NCBI GenBank assembly: GCA_900291925.1
Contig: UWYS01000006.1
Span: 248,001 to 312,000 of the forward strand
From: Thecaphora thlaspeos
Taxonomy: Eukaryota; Basidiomycota; Ustilaginomycetes; Urocystidales; Glomosporiaceae
Direction: 5' to 3'
Length of the DNA stretch: 64,000 bases
Shown: positions 45,335 to 56,829 of the stretch, in pieces
Position numbering within the stretch: position 1 is the stretch's first letter
Layout: each line of letters starts with the position of its first letter
Translations under genes and position numbers: made by a program
Notes under the pieces: generated by a model
Database searches by the model: none
What the model saw: only the letters and a program-made list of their open reading frames with translations
Told to the model about the DNA's origin: nothing

Positions 45335-48238
45335 TCAAAAGGTGGCGCTGCTGGCAGAGCTGAAGCCTGGCTGGTCCGAGCAGTCCTTGCGTGGCACAAA
45401 GATGCGCAGTATTGTCCCATCAAACTCGGCCCGCACTCCGACCAGGTCGCACTCGCCCTCGGGGAAGGTGACCCTCCGCTCAAAGTGGCCGCCGTCGTCG
45501 TCGTCAAACTTGTCTGCGACCAGGTGCAGCGTGCGGTGGTTCTGGTGCTGCTTGGTCGCCAGCGTGATGCAGTCGATCGAGAAGCCGGGCAGGTGCGTGA
45601 TGAGCGTGTACTGCGTGTTGCCCGTCTCGACAAACAGCTCCGTCTCCGGCGGCGCCGGCCGGCTGTCGAGGAACGGCAACGTCGGCGGGCTGCGGGGCGC
45701 CGAGATGCTGCACGACGCCGTGCGCCTGGAGGGCTGCATCGCATTGTCCGACTCGACGACCGACTCGGGCTCGTCCCTCATGGCACCGCCGCGGTCGCCG
45801 CTGCCCTCCGAGCCGACGGTGCTGCTCCCGTGCGCGTCCGCATTCGCATCTTCGGCGTTCGTATCCGCGCCACTCGGCGCGATGAGCTTTTGGGCTATCG
45901 TTGTCCGCGTCGTCTTGGTCGTCGTGGTCGCGACTAGCCCCTCTGACGTCTTTTGCAGAAAGCTGCTCGATTTCTCGTCGATCTTGCCGCTCTTTGGGTC
46001 AGTTGCGGGACGCCTACAGTCCGCCGTGGCGCCGCTCGATGGCGTCGCGTCGACAAAGGCGGTCTCCGCATCGAAGCCATCGTGCTCGCTTGACGAGCCG
46101 GAGAAATACTTGGACCTGCCCTTGCTAGTCGGCCAGCTCTCCCTATCCTCGACATCGTCGAAGTCAAACGACGAGGACGACGAGGTTAGTGAGAGGTGAT
46201 ATGTATGGCTGTCCACGCTGGCAAGGGGTGACGAGGTGCCCTTGACGGTGTGGGAAGGACCGGTGCTGGGCTGGCTGGCCTGACCCCGCTTGCCGTTGAG
46301 CGCCTCGACCACCGTGGGACGGCGGGTAGATGCCATGGCGGTGCGCGAGGTGCCGGTGGCGTTGGCGGTGCCCGTCGGCTCGTAGCTCGAAAAGCTCGCA
46401 TGCCTGCGTGCGGCAGAGGTGGAAGCGTCCCACCTCAACTGCTGAGCGAGCTCCTGCCCCGCTATGCCGCGCAATGCCATGAAGGCGGCTCGGTGGCCCG
46501 ACTCGTCCAAGATGATCGGCAGGTCCAGCTGGCCCGTTTCCTCGGTGACAACGGCGGCAGAGTGGTCGCCGCTGCCCGTCTGCGGGCTCTGGTGGCCGCT
46601 AGCATCGCCGCCGGGGCGTGGAGATGGGGCGTTGCGCAGCGAGAAGCGATCTGAGTCCGGCAGGAAGCTCCGCCAGCTGTCGGTATCCGCCATGACCCCG
46701 CCGGTCCACGAGCTCGTTTGTTGGCTCATCGCGCTGCTGAACGAAGATCTCCCGCTGTCGAACGTGGCGACACTTTTGCGATCGAGAGCGGCCGCCGCCG
46801 TATGCGACGAGTCCCGGGACGACCACGGCTCGTCGACAACCTGTTGCTGCTGCGGCTGCTGCGGCTTGGGCGAAGTGGGGAGCGGTGCCAGGCTGACGGC
46901 CCGGGAAAAGGTGTGCTCAGAAGACGGAGGCAAAAAAGAGCTCTCCGGTACAAAGAATGGATCGTGCTCTGGCAATAACGATCGCCACGAGTCGGGGCTG
47001 GCCAGAATCCTCCTGCCGGCGGTGCCAGCCTGGAAGCGGCCTTCGTGGTCACCAAAGTCGACCGATTCGGCTGCTGGCGAGTAGACAGAGCCAGCTCGGG
47101 AAGAAGGTCCGGCGTCTGCGTAGCGCAGGTACGACGAAGAGCCAGCGGAATCGCCCCCGTCGTCGACCCGAAGTGATGACACATCCGGGACCCTGTTGCC
47201 ATCCGCCCCCGCCGTCGAAGCGGTCGCTTGGGCCACTGGCGATGATGATAATGATGCCGGCGGTGACAGTCGGGCGGTCACGTTGGTGGCGTTGGACGAG
47301 AGGCGCGACAACCGCGCCGGCCGCTTCACCCTCCCGCTCTTGTCGGCCCCCGTCGGGGAAGGCGAAAGGCCGCCGTTACGGCCGCCGATGTGGAGGCCAG
47401 CAGTGTGTGGTCCATCCACGGGTAATGCCTTGTCGTGCGCCAACGCGTCCTCGGTCCTGAAGCCTGCCGAGACGAGATTCCAAGGCTGGGTGCAGTTGTC
47501 CGGGGTGTGAAGCTCGCTGGTGACGGTGCTCTCGACCGAGGACGTTGAAAGCCTGGGTGCCGCCTCGGCCGAAAGCAGGTTCTCGGTGAGCAAGCGGACC
47601 GCTCCGGCGTAGGAAGGATCGTTGAGCGTGTTCCAGCTTTCGACCGCCTTGTCCACCGTCGCATATCCGCCTGATGAAGGCACCGAAGGCCGTTTCGTGG
47701 CGATGGCGGCGAGTGAAGCGTAGTTGGCCGCCTGATGGTGGCCCTGCATGTCGGCGTCCCGATGTTCCGGCTGCCTTTGCTGTGGCTGGTAGGGTTGACG
47801 GTGCTGCTGTTGCCCCTGCTGCTGACGGCAGCCGCTGCTGCTGCTGCTGCTGCTGCCAGGTTCCGAGAGGCCGGGGATGCTTCGACTGATGGCTGTCATG
47901 CCAGCGCTGGGCTGCTGCGGCGACGACAACGACTTGTCGGCGACGATTGGCTCAACCGCCGAGGATGGCAACGGGTCCGGTTGGAAGGCTCGAAGCGGTT
48001 CGGGTCGCACGATGCTGCTGGGATCTAGTGTCTCGCCGGAGAGCGGGCTCCTCGTGTCTCGGTCGAAAGCAAGGCCCGTCAATGACTTGCGATCGGAAGA
48101 GGCCGCATCCTCGAAGGTCCAGTGTGCGATCGACGCCGGAGTCGACTGCGACGAGCGCGACGAGGTGTCTTCAGAGAGAGGCGGGAGGAGACTTGAGCCG
48201 GAAAGGTGCGAGTCCTGGCTGCCCAGGCTGCTCGGCAT
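45335..48238 (-). CDS. Very long protein with C-terminal HSP20/alpha-crystallin domain
   Basis: One uninterrupted frame of 967 residues from 48238; an in-frame Met 27 codons upstream is possible. The first 870 residues are disordered Ser/Gly/Gln/Pro sequence with dispersed short blocks ('VMADTDSWRSFLPDSDRF' and 'RILASPDSWRSLLPEHDPF' are related to each other). Residues about 873-955 fit an alpha-crystallin fold: 'YTLITHLPGFSIDCITLATK', 'HRTLHLVADKF', 'FERRVTFPEGECDLVGVRAE', 'FDGTILRIFVPRK'. Ordinary small heat-shock proteins are 140-250 residues. The usual C-terminal I-x-I anchor is not obvious, so it may be a p23/HSP20-like adaptor more than an oligomeric chaperone. Function is not known to me. 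Confidence 0.75.
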   Translation of the reverse strand: MPSSLGSQDSHLSGSSLLPPLSEDTSSRSSQSTPASIAHWTFEDAASSDRKSLTGLAFDRDTRSPLSGETLDPSSIVRPEPLRAFQPDPLPSSAVEPIVADKSLSSPQQPSAGMTAISRSIPGLSEPGSSSSSSSGCRQQQGQQQHRQPYQPQQRQPEHRDADMQGHHQAANYASLAAIATKRPSVPSSGGYATVDKAVESWNTLNDPSYAGAVRLLTENLLSAEAAPRLSTSSVESTVTSELHTPDNCTQPWNLVSAGFRTEDALAHDKALPVDGPHTAGLHIGGRNGGLSPSPTGADKSGRVKRPARLSRLSSNATNVTARLSPPASLSSSPVAQATASTAGADGNRVPDVSSLRVDDGGDSAGSSSYLRYADAGPSSRAGSVYSPAAESVDFGDHEGRFQAGTAGRRILASPDSWRSLLPEHDPFFVPESSFLPPSSEHTFSRAVSLAPLPTSPKPQQPQQQQVVDEPWSSRDSSHTAAAALDRKSVATFDSGRSSFSSAMSQQTSSWTGGVMADTDSWRSFLPDSDRFSLRNAPSPRPGGDASGHQSPQTGSGDHSAAVVTEETGQLDLPIILDESGHRAAFMALRGIAGQELAQQLRWDASTSAARRHASFSSYEPTGTANATGTSRTAMASTRRPTVVEALNGKRGQASQPSTGPSHTVKGTSSPLASVDSHTYHLSLTSSSSSFDFDDVEDRESWPTSKGRSKYFSGSSSEHDGFDAETAFVDATPSSGATADCRRPATDPKSGKIDEKSSSFLQKTSEGLVATTTTKTTRTTIAQKLIAPSGADTNAEDANADAHGSSTVGSEGSGDRGGAMRDEPESVVESDNAMQPSRRTASCSISAPRSPPTLPFLDSRPAPPETELFVETGNTQYTLITHLPGFSIDCITLATKQHQNHRTLHLVADKFDDDDGGHFERRVTFPEGECDLVGVRAEFDGTILRIFVPRKDCSDQPGFSSASSATF

Positions 48239-50201
48239 GTTATGTTGCTGCGACACGCCGAGATGAGGGAGAGAAAAGGAAAGGAGCGCGATGCAATGCG
48301 ACGGAAGACGGAGACGCAATGAAGGTTAGACACGGTGGCTAAGAGTTGGCATCGACGCGTTCAAGAGAGAAAAGGTGGGCGTGCTCACAGGTCGCTGAGC
48401 GAATCAACGGCCGAAGGACTATTGCTGCCGTCGGGTCGATAACGTTTGGGCGGCGTGCGCCAAACGTTGCGGTTGCTAGGCCAGCGTCTTTACGGAGGCG
48501 AAGGGCGGGGAAGGAGGATAGACAGATCCGGTGGGGCGGCGAGAATCGTAAAAAGACGCTGGACAACTGGAGGGTCGGGATGGGATGGGGGTATATCGAG
48601 ATGGAACTGGGTGAATAGCCGCTCTGGTGATGAAAGAGGTCTTGCTGAGGTCTTGCTGCTGTGGTGACAGAAGGTCAGAGCGGGAGCGATTGAGGGACCG
48701 AGGCAAACGAATTCATTGCTGGTGTGATAGGGAACTCGTCAACGGTGTTGGGTCGTGGCAGTGTCGGGGGCTGTGGCGCAGCGATACGTCTAGCCTCGAT
48801 GGCGTCTCAGGCGGTGCGGCGTTGCTGGAGTGACGCAGACCTGGCAGCGACGGAATAGCGAAGCCTCCCCTTTGTTGTTGTCTGCCTGGTGGGGTTGAGT
48901 CGCAAGTCGAGCGTGGGCGATGAGGGGCAGAGTCGCGAGGCTGCGTTAGCTGGAGGGGGAGGAAGAGTAGGGAAGCCAGCCAGACGCTCTGGCGAGGGGA
49001 GCCTTTACAGAAGGTGTGCCTAACACCGGGGCAGAGCAGGCGGTCCTTTCTCTCTGGAAGCACGCGAAGAGCAGGAGGGGAGCGTCGTCGGGACGAGGCG
49101 TCGGCCCGAAAGTAGGGGTCCGAATCGGGACGCTCGCTGTGGTCGGGATGTGCTGGATGAGGAATGGGCGAGAATCTTAGAATGTGATGGTAGAGCGGGC
49201 TGCGTCGGTCGTGATGACGGTGCAGAGGCCAGGCGCGAAATGTACCCGGCTATGTCGGTAAGCCTCGTTCTGTGATGGAGGTGCGTCTCTAACGGTCCAC
49301 TGAGACGACGAGCGAGGGCGCGGCTAAGGGTGAAGGTGAGGGTGAGGGTGAGGGTGAAGGTGAAGGTGAGAGATGGGAGCAGAAAGGGCTGGCTGGTTGC
49401 TTGGGTGGCGGGAGGCGAGCGTGGCTAGGCCTGGCTTGATTCGAGAGAACGCGGCAGAGGGGCGGAGGGGGGGGAGGCGGTCGCAGGCAAGAGAGCCAGG
49501 CAGGAGAGCCAGGCAGGGCAAGGCAGGGCAGGCTAGTCGAAGCGCGCGCAACCAGGCTGGGCCAAGCCGCCAGGCGGTAATGATGGCGCGAGGCCAGACC
49601 ATGCACGCAGAGGCAGAGGCCCGCCCGCCCTCAGGAGGCTGCTTGCTTTTTTGCTCTCCTCCGGGGCCGCGACCACGGCCCAAGTTGAAGGGGACCGAGT
49701 TTGTATTCGACTTCGAGAGGCGGGCGGCAGCGAATGCAGTTTTTTCGTTAGCAACTCTGCCCGGCCTGGCTCGACTGGATTGGAATAATGTCTAGCCCGC
49801 TTCGCTGAAGTCACCTATCTAATTCAAATTAAACACGAGTCCAGCCGTCGACTTGAAATCGACCCGCCCGTAATGCGGCCGCCCCCTTTTTGCACCGTCC
49901 CTGAACGCAACATGGCGTCATTGTCAGGGCGCGGGACCGCTCGTCTTCTCCCCTCTTTTGTCTGTTGTCCCAGAGAAGGTCGTAACTAACTAACGTTAGT
50001 GGCAGACGATCCAAACTAGATTCTTCCCCTATTGTTTGTGTTTATTTCTTGTTTCTAATCAGAATCCTCTTCACGTCCTCGCCCTGCTTGCGTTCGCTGG
50101 GTTAGGTAAGGCCGCGGCCATACGGAAGCCCCGTAACCATCTGCGCCGCTGGTGATGGCCACGCCGGCCCGACGCCTCCTGTGCCTCTCGAGTCTGTCGC
50201 G

Positions 50202-50235
<34 letters not shown>

Positions 50236-50514
50236 TTGGTCTGCCTCTGTGAGGGCGGGCTGGCACCGTCGCGATGGCGACGGGCGATGTCGCTGTCGTA
50301 CAAAATTATAAAAATGATGGAAAAGCGCCGAGCGCGCTGCTGCACACTTCGACCGGCCACCCAAACGCCGCGAATTGCCGGTTCGCCGCTCGCTCGCTCC
50401 ACCGCCACCGCCACCGCCACCGCCATCAGGCCCTACCAGCAGGCCCCACCAGTAGGCCCCATCAGCCTTTCCCAGCCATCCACCTCCCCACACTGTCCGG
50501 TCCCCGTCAGAACC
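48239..50514. other. Long intergenic region, HSP20-domain gene to Nudix gene
   Basis: About 2.3 kb without a recognisable gene. It holds the promoter of the HSP20-domain gene, a hexamer tract (about 49327-49372), repeated 'gccaggca' near 49495-49530 and, near 50205-50232, a (gtc)n run in the probable Nudix leader. An in-frame upstream ATG region (50152-50514) could extend the Nudix protein, but is repetitive. Confidence 0.5.
49327..49372. repeat. Hexamer repeat (ggtgag / ggtgaa)
   Basis: About seven imperfect copies alternating 'ggtgag' and 'ggtgaa'. This is simple sequence; it is not the telomere unit. Confidence 0.8.
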
Positions 50515-51892
50515 ATGCCTGGCTCACCACCACGGCCCTCTCACCTTCACTCGTCCCATGCTCAGACCAGCCTTCCCATCCCCGTCCCCGTCCCCGTCCC
50601 CGTCCCCGTCCCCGCCTCGGCCTTGGCCGCCCTAACACCACGATCGCGCCTCGCCCTCCAGCACCTCTGCGCCTACCGCGTCCCCCCGCACTCCGAACCA
50701 TGCCCTCACGCAATCCCCGCATTTCGCAGGGCTGCCGTATTGCTCGCTCTCTTTGCAGGTCGCAATGGCGAACTATACGTCATACTCAGCAAACGCAGCT
50801 CGCGCCTCAGGAGCCATTCAGGAGATACCGCACTCCCCGGTGGCAGGTTCGAGCCGACCGACTCCGACCTCGAGTACACCGCCAGGAGAGAAGCATTCGA
50901 GGAGGTAAGCTCGGCCCTTTGGAACGCCTCGAAACAATATGGTCGCTGCCTCGACTCGCTCAGCTACTCACTCCCTGCCACCTGCAGACTGGTCTGCCCA
51001 ACGACCCAAGGTCGTCGATCCTCCTCTGCGAGCTGCCTCCCTTCCTCTCGGCCAACGAGCTGGTCGTCACGCCCTTTGTCGTTCTCCTGACCGACCATAG
51101 CGTGCAGGTAGGTCCTCTACTCCCCCCCTCTTCTTTTCAGTTTCCTGTTCAAGCTATCTAGAACTCCTCCCCCTCCCTTTGCCAACAGCCGCATCTCAAC
51201 CCTCGCGAAGTCGACTCGCTCTTCTCCCTCCCTCTCATTTCCTTTCTCTACCACGTCCCATCCGTGTCCCTCCGACCCTCGCTTAAACTCTCCCCAACCG
51301 CCACGGACGAAACGCTGCGCGATATACCCACCAACGAGGTCTCGGGGGCGAGCGACTGGCATACGTGTCGCGACATCCTGTGGTTGGGCGGTAAGCGAAT
51401 ACGTCGGCATACATTCTGGGACGAGCGCAACCCTATTCGCGGTCTGACGAGGTATGTTGCGATCCACGTTCCGTGTAACCATTGCACTCGAGGACAAGAC
51501 GAGAGAACTGATACCTCCCACCCCGACTGCTACGACGGTCGCATCGCAGCGACATTCTGATCCTAGCCGCCTCGATAGCGTACGCTGCTCCTCCTGAATT
51601 TTCTAACGTCGCACCCCAGCAACCTTCGCAGGCGGATCTCATTACGCTCAGCTTCACCGGTCCGCTCGCCTTGAAGAGGTACCGTGTCAAGCCGCGAATG
51701 CAATTCCTTCGACCACCGGACACTTTCTCCTTTACCGCTTCCACCACGCCGGCCTCGGATGGACAGCAAAACCAAGCGAGCGAACAGAGAGGCGAGGAGC
51801 TTAGACAACCACAGGACGATAGAGGCGATTTTCGCATCGCTCCGCCCATACCGTCGACGCAGGATGACCGACGAGCCAAGTCGAAGCTGTAG
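50515..51892 (+). CDS. PCD1: CoA-type Nudix hydrolase (Pcd1/NUDT7-like)
   Basis: Four exons (50515-50904, 50988-51107, 51189-51451, 51550-51892) give 372 codons (371 residues). The Nudix block runs across intron 1: 'LPGGRFEPTDSDLEYTARRE' then 'AFEE|TGL', with the metal-binding REAFEE helix. Upstream 'AAVLLALFAGRNGELYVILS' and downstream 'WGL'-type ending ('IRGLTSDILILAASIAY') fit the coenzyme A diphosphatase branch, which hydrolyses CoA and its derivatives, commonly in peroxisomes. The end '...RRAKSKL' resembles a C-terminal SKL peroxisomal signal (last three residues S-K-L), which supports that location. The N-terminus contains a Pro-Val repeat from 'cccgtc' copies. Start choice is uncertain, since in-frame ATGs exist further upstream. 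Convergent with RTP1, stop codons about 90 bp apart. Confidence 0.87.
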
Positions 51893-51981
51893 ACTGCGAT
51901 GTGGAGCTGGATGTTTGTTGCTTTCTGCCTCGTGCGTGCTTTGGCAGGGGGGGGGGGGGAAGGGAAAGGGGGCAAAGGAGG

Positions 51982-54900
51982 CTATGATCGCAATCCAAGC
52001 GCTACAATCTCTCGTTCCACCTCTGCAACCTCTTGCACCACATCCTGCGCCTGTACTCTTACGACGGCATCATCATCCCTAGCCTGTGCATAGAGCGAGA
52101 CGCTCTTCGTCCGTTCGAGTAGGTCAAGTGGGAACAGAAGGTCGGTCACCTTGACTCTTCCCTCTGTCCCAGCACCGCCATCGATTCTACCAGATAGACT
52201 GGGCAGTGTACTGCCGGATGGTAGACGAAGTGCGTCGATACCTGTCCCGTTCTCGACGCTGGCGTGGTCGATGAGTTGGTGTTTACACCCTCTCAACATC
52301 ACCACGACCAGCAAAAGGGCCGCACGTCGCAACGATGCCAGTGAAGAATCCAACGTCGTAGCTTCCTCATCCCCACCTCCTTTTCCTTTGCCCTGTTCTT
52401 CCTCTTCTTCCTCCTCCGAGCAGAGTACCTCCTGTGTCTCTCCTTTAACCTTCATCCTAACCTTACTCCGTACCGCCTCTGGCCTATGAACCGTCTCGAT
52501 CTGTACGATATCCAAACAAGTATCCACCATCTCCCTGGCTAAACCCTTACTTGCCAATGCGATCGGTATAGCCTCTACTGTCGTCCCCAACACCGAGATG
52601 ATGGAAGTTTTGATCGTCGTAGGTACCTTTCTGTCCCTCAAGCTGGACAATAAGGGTGGAACGAGTACCTCGACGTCGGGTCCAAGTGTCTCGCCGCGTT
52701 TCTGTAGCACTTGTAGCAGGGCTTCACCTAGTCTCAGACATTTATCCACCTCCCTCTGCGTCAACCTCGCAGGAACCGGATGCATGTCCAGACCCAGGTA
52801 GAAGGTAACGAGCGTTGAAATCGTAGAAGCGCCACCGCTCGTTCCGAATGCCGATAGACCTTGGATCGCGTTGAGGTAGAGGTAGGATTCTTCGTCTTGT
52901 ACCGCCTGCATGAAGATCTCCAGAATGGACGAAAGGAGAGACTCATCCAGATCTGCACGTCGTTTGCCCGTCTTCGTGTCGGGAGAGACGAGCTCGCGTA
53001 GTAGCACGAGACCATGCGCTCGCACGGGGAGGATCGGGTCCTGTAGAAGCGTAAGCGCTTCGCGGTACGTCGCTTCGGTCGTGGCGTCGACGGAGGGAGC
53101 GTGGGAGACACCGGTGGTGCGAATGGCATGCGAGGCGTTGCGACGGGCCGTTAGCACCATGCGTGCTTCTTTGGAGAGCGAACGAATCTCGACGTCAGAG
53201 CTGTCAAGGTGCGGCGTCAGCTTGGAGAGGATGACGAGTAGAAGGGGCGTCGTCGTGGGCGACAGGGTGGGATTGCCTGTCAGATTTAAGGAAAGCGAGA
53301 GGAAACGTTGGCAAGAAAGCGGTCGACGGTCAGCAATTGATGTCGATGCGGTACGAGGCGACAGAGGGCAACAGCCGGTACACTTACCCTCGAGCAGCGA
53401 GAGCAGCAGCGTTAGAGACGTGGTGACGAGCTCTTCGTCGTCCTCCGCGTCCTCCTCCTCCTCCTCGACGTCCTTGCTCTCATGCTGACTCTCTGTCTCT
53501 GCCGACTCCGTGCCACGGACATCAAAAAGCGAGCCCATCGACGCTCCCTCCGTCTTGCTGTTCTTGGCCGAGATGAACGGCATCTCCTCTTCCGTTCCGC
53601 CGTCCTCCTTGTCCTTTTCCTTCTGACTCTCCATCCGCCTCTGAACAGGCGACGACAATGAGAAGTTGATAAAGTTTAGCGTCGTCCCTACCTCTCCTTC
53701 CAACAGCCCTGATCCAAACGTCTCAAACAGCTGCAGGATGAGCTGGAGGTAGAGGATCGATCTCGTCTCCAGGGCCGCACCCCGTGCTTGACGCCCGGCG
53801 TTGCCAGCTTTGCGCGCGAGCTTCTGGCCCATATAGGTATCGAGGATATGCGGGAGGAGGGATTTGGCGAGATCCTTGCGCTTGGAGCGGTGCAGAAGGT
53901 CAATGATGAGTTTGGGGTCGGGCGTGAGGCGAAGAGAGGAGGTGAGGCTCAAAGGTAGGTTGGGGAGTGCGTCGGAGTTACTGTCGCTGCCGCCGCCGGA
54001 GAGAGCCTGAGCTAGGTCCGTGAGCGAGAGGGTGCCCAAGAGGTTGGAGGAGTCAGAGGGCTGCTGCGGAGGTCTGACGGGGACGAGGGCGGTATGTGAG
54101 GAAGGCAAAGTTCGATATCAGTGATCGCCCCAAAGCCTCGCATTCGAGGGCTCGAGTCCGAACCTTACTCACTGTCCGTAGCAAATGGCGACGCCTTCCG
54201 CCTCCTCCGCCCAGTACAGCGTCTTCTCTCCATCTTCTCCTCCTTTGCCGCCGCCATCGGCGGGCGCCCCGCTTCCGATCCCGCTCTCCGCCCTCCTGAT
54301 CGCTGCAGCTAACGTTCGCCCTCCTTCTGCAGCATCGACGAGCCGCGTCCAGGCCTGCAGCAACCCCTCCACCTGCTTTCTCAGGACCTGCACCTGATCT
54401 CCATCGCCGACTTGTCCAACTTTGGACTTGGCGTTCCGTCCAGCCGTCTTGTGCAGGAAGCAGGCTAGGCTCAGCAGCTGTGGAGCGACAGGGATTAGCA
54501 GCCTGTCGATGAAGACGGGGGAGGGCTCGGCGAAAAGAAGGAGCGAGGAGAGAGCAGTGACGGCTCGAGCGAAGGACGAAGCCGAGACGACGGTGATGGC
54601 GTCGTCGGCGTGTGCCGATGTCGACGTGAAAGGAGGCGGACCTGCGCTGAAGCGGACGTAAATGCGTGCCTGGACAGCCCGGTCGAAGTCTGACGGGTGC
54701 TTCTCCGAAATCCTCGTCAGTGTGAAGGCAGCGGCGCGCATATGGTTCGGCGAAGGGGCTGCGATGGTCTTCTCTGGATCTGGGTCGATGATGTCGAGCA
54801 GGCGCGGAAGGATCATCGACAGGTAGCTAGAGGTATCGAGGCCCTGGGGCGCGGTGCCCAGCAGCCTGGCGAGGTGCTCGTACTTCTGCAGCGTGTCTGG

Positions 54901-56408
54901 CGGGCGGCAAAAGTTCAGACGATGACGGCTAGCGTGGTCAGCACTTCACAAGGTCCGTTCGAGGTTCGGCTTTCGGTCGGTCAGGCTGACGGACAGGACG
55001 ACTTACTTTTTGCTCCGTCGTCCTCATTCTCAGCATCGACACCGCCGAGCGTTGCGATGAGGATGGCTCGAACGCCGTCGGGCCTCAACAGCTGCGCCGA
55101 TATGAGGCGCGAGGCCGCCGAGCGGACAAAGATGGGGAGCCCGACCAGAGCCAGGGTGGGTGGCGCCGATAGGACGGATGAGAGTGTCGAGATGGCGGAG
55201 GCAGTCGAGAGGCTGTCAGGCAGCGGGGAGCACGAGGGGCAAATGTGAGCGGTGAGATGTTACCTCGCTTCTTACCTCATCGTCTTCAATCGCGGCACCA
55301 CTTACAATCTCAGCAGCGAGGATATATGGGCGGAAGCATCCGGTTGGGCAGTATCGGCACCAGGGCCGGCGATAGACGGTCTGGGCCCCCTGGCAAGGCG
55401 CAGCAGTGCGGCTGCCAGCTCTACCGTGTTGGTCTGCAAAAGCAAGTTGCTGATGTCTGTGCTGCTGTCAAACGTGTCCGTGGTCGAAGCCGGAATAGGT
55501 TTGGATCTCGACTGTGCGGCGGTCGGCCTCTGGATGACGAGCATCGAGGTCCATCTAGCGACCACCTCTGCCAGGTCCCGATGCGCCGTCGAAAAGCTTT
55601 GCGCCTTGGCCATGCGCGCAGCGTCGTCCTCTTCGACTATCTCCTCGAATCGACTCGACTGGCTGACGGTGGTGGGAGCAGTATTAGCATCTCTTCCACC
55701 TGTTCGCCTGCGAGGATAGAGACCGGGAGAGAGAGCTGCGAGCGCGGTGTCATAGGCTTGTAGCCTTGTCTGGAGGGCCCACCTGGCGGCGAGCGAGAGG
55801 AGGATGCCTGCGAGCTTTCGATCCTTGACGCCCAAGCCTACGTCTTCCTCGCCGGCGGGCGTCGATGTGGTCGAGAAAGAGTTCCCATTGCGGCTAGGCT
55901 GCTGGTAATGGTGGTGCTTGTGAGAGGGTGGTGTCTGGGTTGCTACGCGGGTGGAAGGGTCGCGCTTCTTGTGCTGCAGGCCGAGGTGAATGACGATGAG
56001 TAGGTCGAGCGCGGCATCTCCGGTAGCTCGCTGGGCTGAATCAAGGCTGCCTGTCGAAGGAGCGGTGGAGGCAGCGGGGTGCTCGGTGTCCAGGTGGGCA
56101 AGGCGGGACGAGAGGACGTTGACCAGGTCTGAATGTGGGCGTTTGGAGGGGAAGGTGGAAGGAGCTGCTAAAGGCTGAGCTACGTCCGGCGCTGCGCGGC
56201 GTGGTGTGTGTGGCTCGCGCTACTCACTGACGCCATTGGTGGCCTCCTTGATGGGCAAAGGAGCGTCGGAGGAGCCGTATGATGAAGAGAGAGCCCTCTG
56301 TATGCCGAGCTCCTGGTCGCGCAGGCCGACGAGGATGGCGGCACGGCCCAGGGAGGCGGCGAGGCGGACAGAGGGCGGGGTATGGGGTGGTGGATGCGAT
56401 TGCGACAT
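51982..56408 (-). CDS. RTP1: Rtp1/TANGO6-family protein (RNA polymerase II assembly/import factor)
   Basis: Six exons (56408-56228, 56167-55306, 55212-55007, 54896-54173, 54073-53388, 53276-51982) give 1318 codons (1317 residues) with every phase consistent. The protein is all-helical. Diagnostic blocks are 'LPIFVRSAASRLISAQLLRP' plus 'DGVRAIL', and in the C-terminal third 'DPILPVRAHGLVLLRELVSP' and 'AVQDEESYLYLNAIQGLSAF', the RTP1_C1 pattern. The last helices ('LRRAALLLVVMLRGC') fit RTP1_C2. Yeast Rtp1 binds RNA polymerase II subunits and helps nuclear import of the enzyme. The fifth intron (53387-53277) is 111 bp and stop-free. The first acceptor is a tandem 'TTTAGCAG'. The start (56408) lies 421 bp from the divergent VWA gene. 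Confidence 0.83.
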
Positions 56409-56829
56409 GGCATGGGACGGTCGGATGGCGGCGGCGGTGCGTGCAAGAAGGAGCGAGCGGGCAGGGCGGGAGGCTGTGCTGCTGCTCGATGCTTGCTATC
56501 GGAAGGGAGGAGGACGACGACGACGATGAAGAGGTGGAGGAAGAGGAGAAGGAAGAAGGCGGCGTCGAGGAGCTGCGTGCGTGCGGTCTTTCTGCCATAA
56601 AGAGAAAAAGCGCAGTTCGGCACTCGGCACTCGGCACTCGGCCGTCGGCCGTCGGCCATAGGCAGCGAGCCAAGTGGAGGCTGTGCGCTCATGTGTCTGC
56701 ATGCAAGCACCGCCCGCCAGACGCGACCGAACTGCTTATGTAAGAAGGGCCGCCTCTTGTTGCCTCGCTTCGCCTCCTCTCCTTTTCCCCTCTCTTTCTC
56801 TTCCCCTCTCATCCCTCCTCTCCCCCACC
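56409..56829. promoter_or_regulatory. Bidirectional upstream region, RTP1 / VWA gene
   Basis: A 421-bp interval between divergent start codons. It includes an imperfect 'gacgacgacg' run (about 56510-56530) and tandem 'cactcgg' and 'gccgtcg' copies (about 56619-56655). A pyrimidine-rich stretch precedes the VWA start at about 56765-56825, typical of fungal leaders. Confidence 0.5.

Noticed and set aside
48765..48840. tRNA-like start 'gctgtggcgcagcgat'
   Set aside because: No B-box (GGTTCRANYCC) or acceptor-stem pairing follows within tRNA distance.
49289..49683. Minus-strand ORFs with Ser-Pro repeats
   Set aside because: They translate the ggtgag/ggtgaa hexamer tract and nearby low-complexity DNA.
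54121..54180. T-loop-like 'gggctcgagtccga' within an RTP1 intron
   Set aside because: No matching A-box or closing stem. The stretch is explained as intron sequence.
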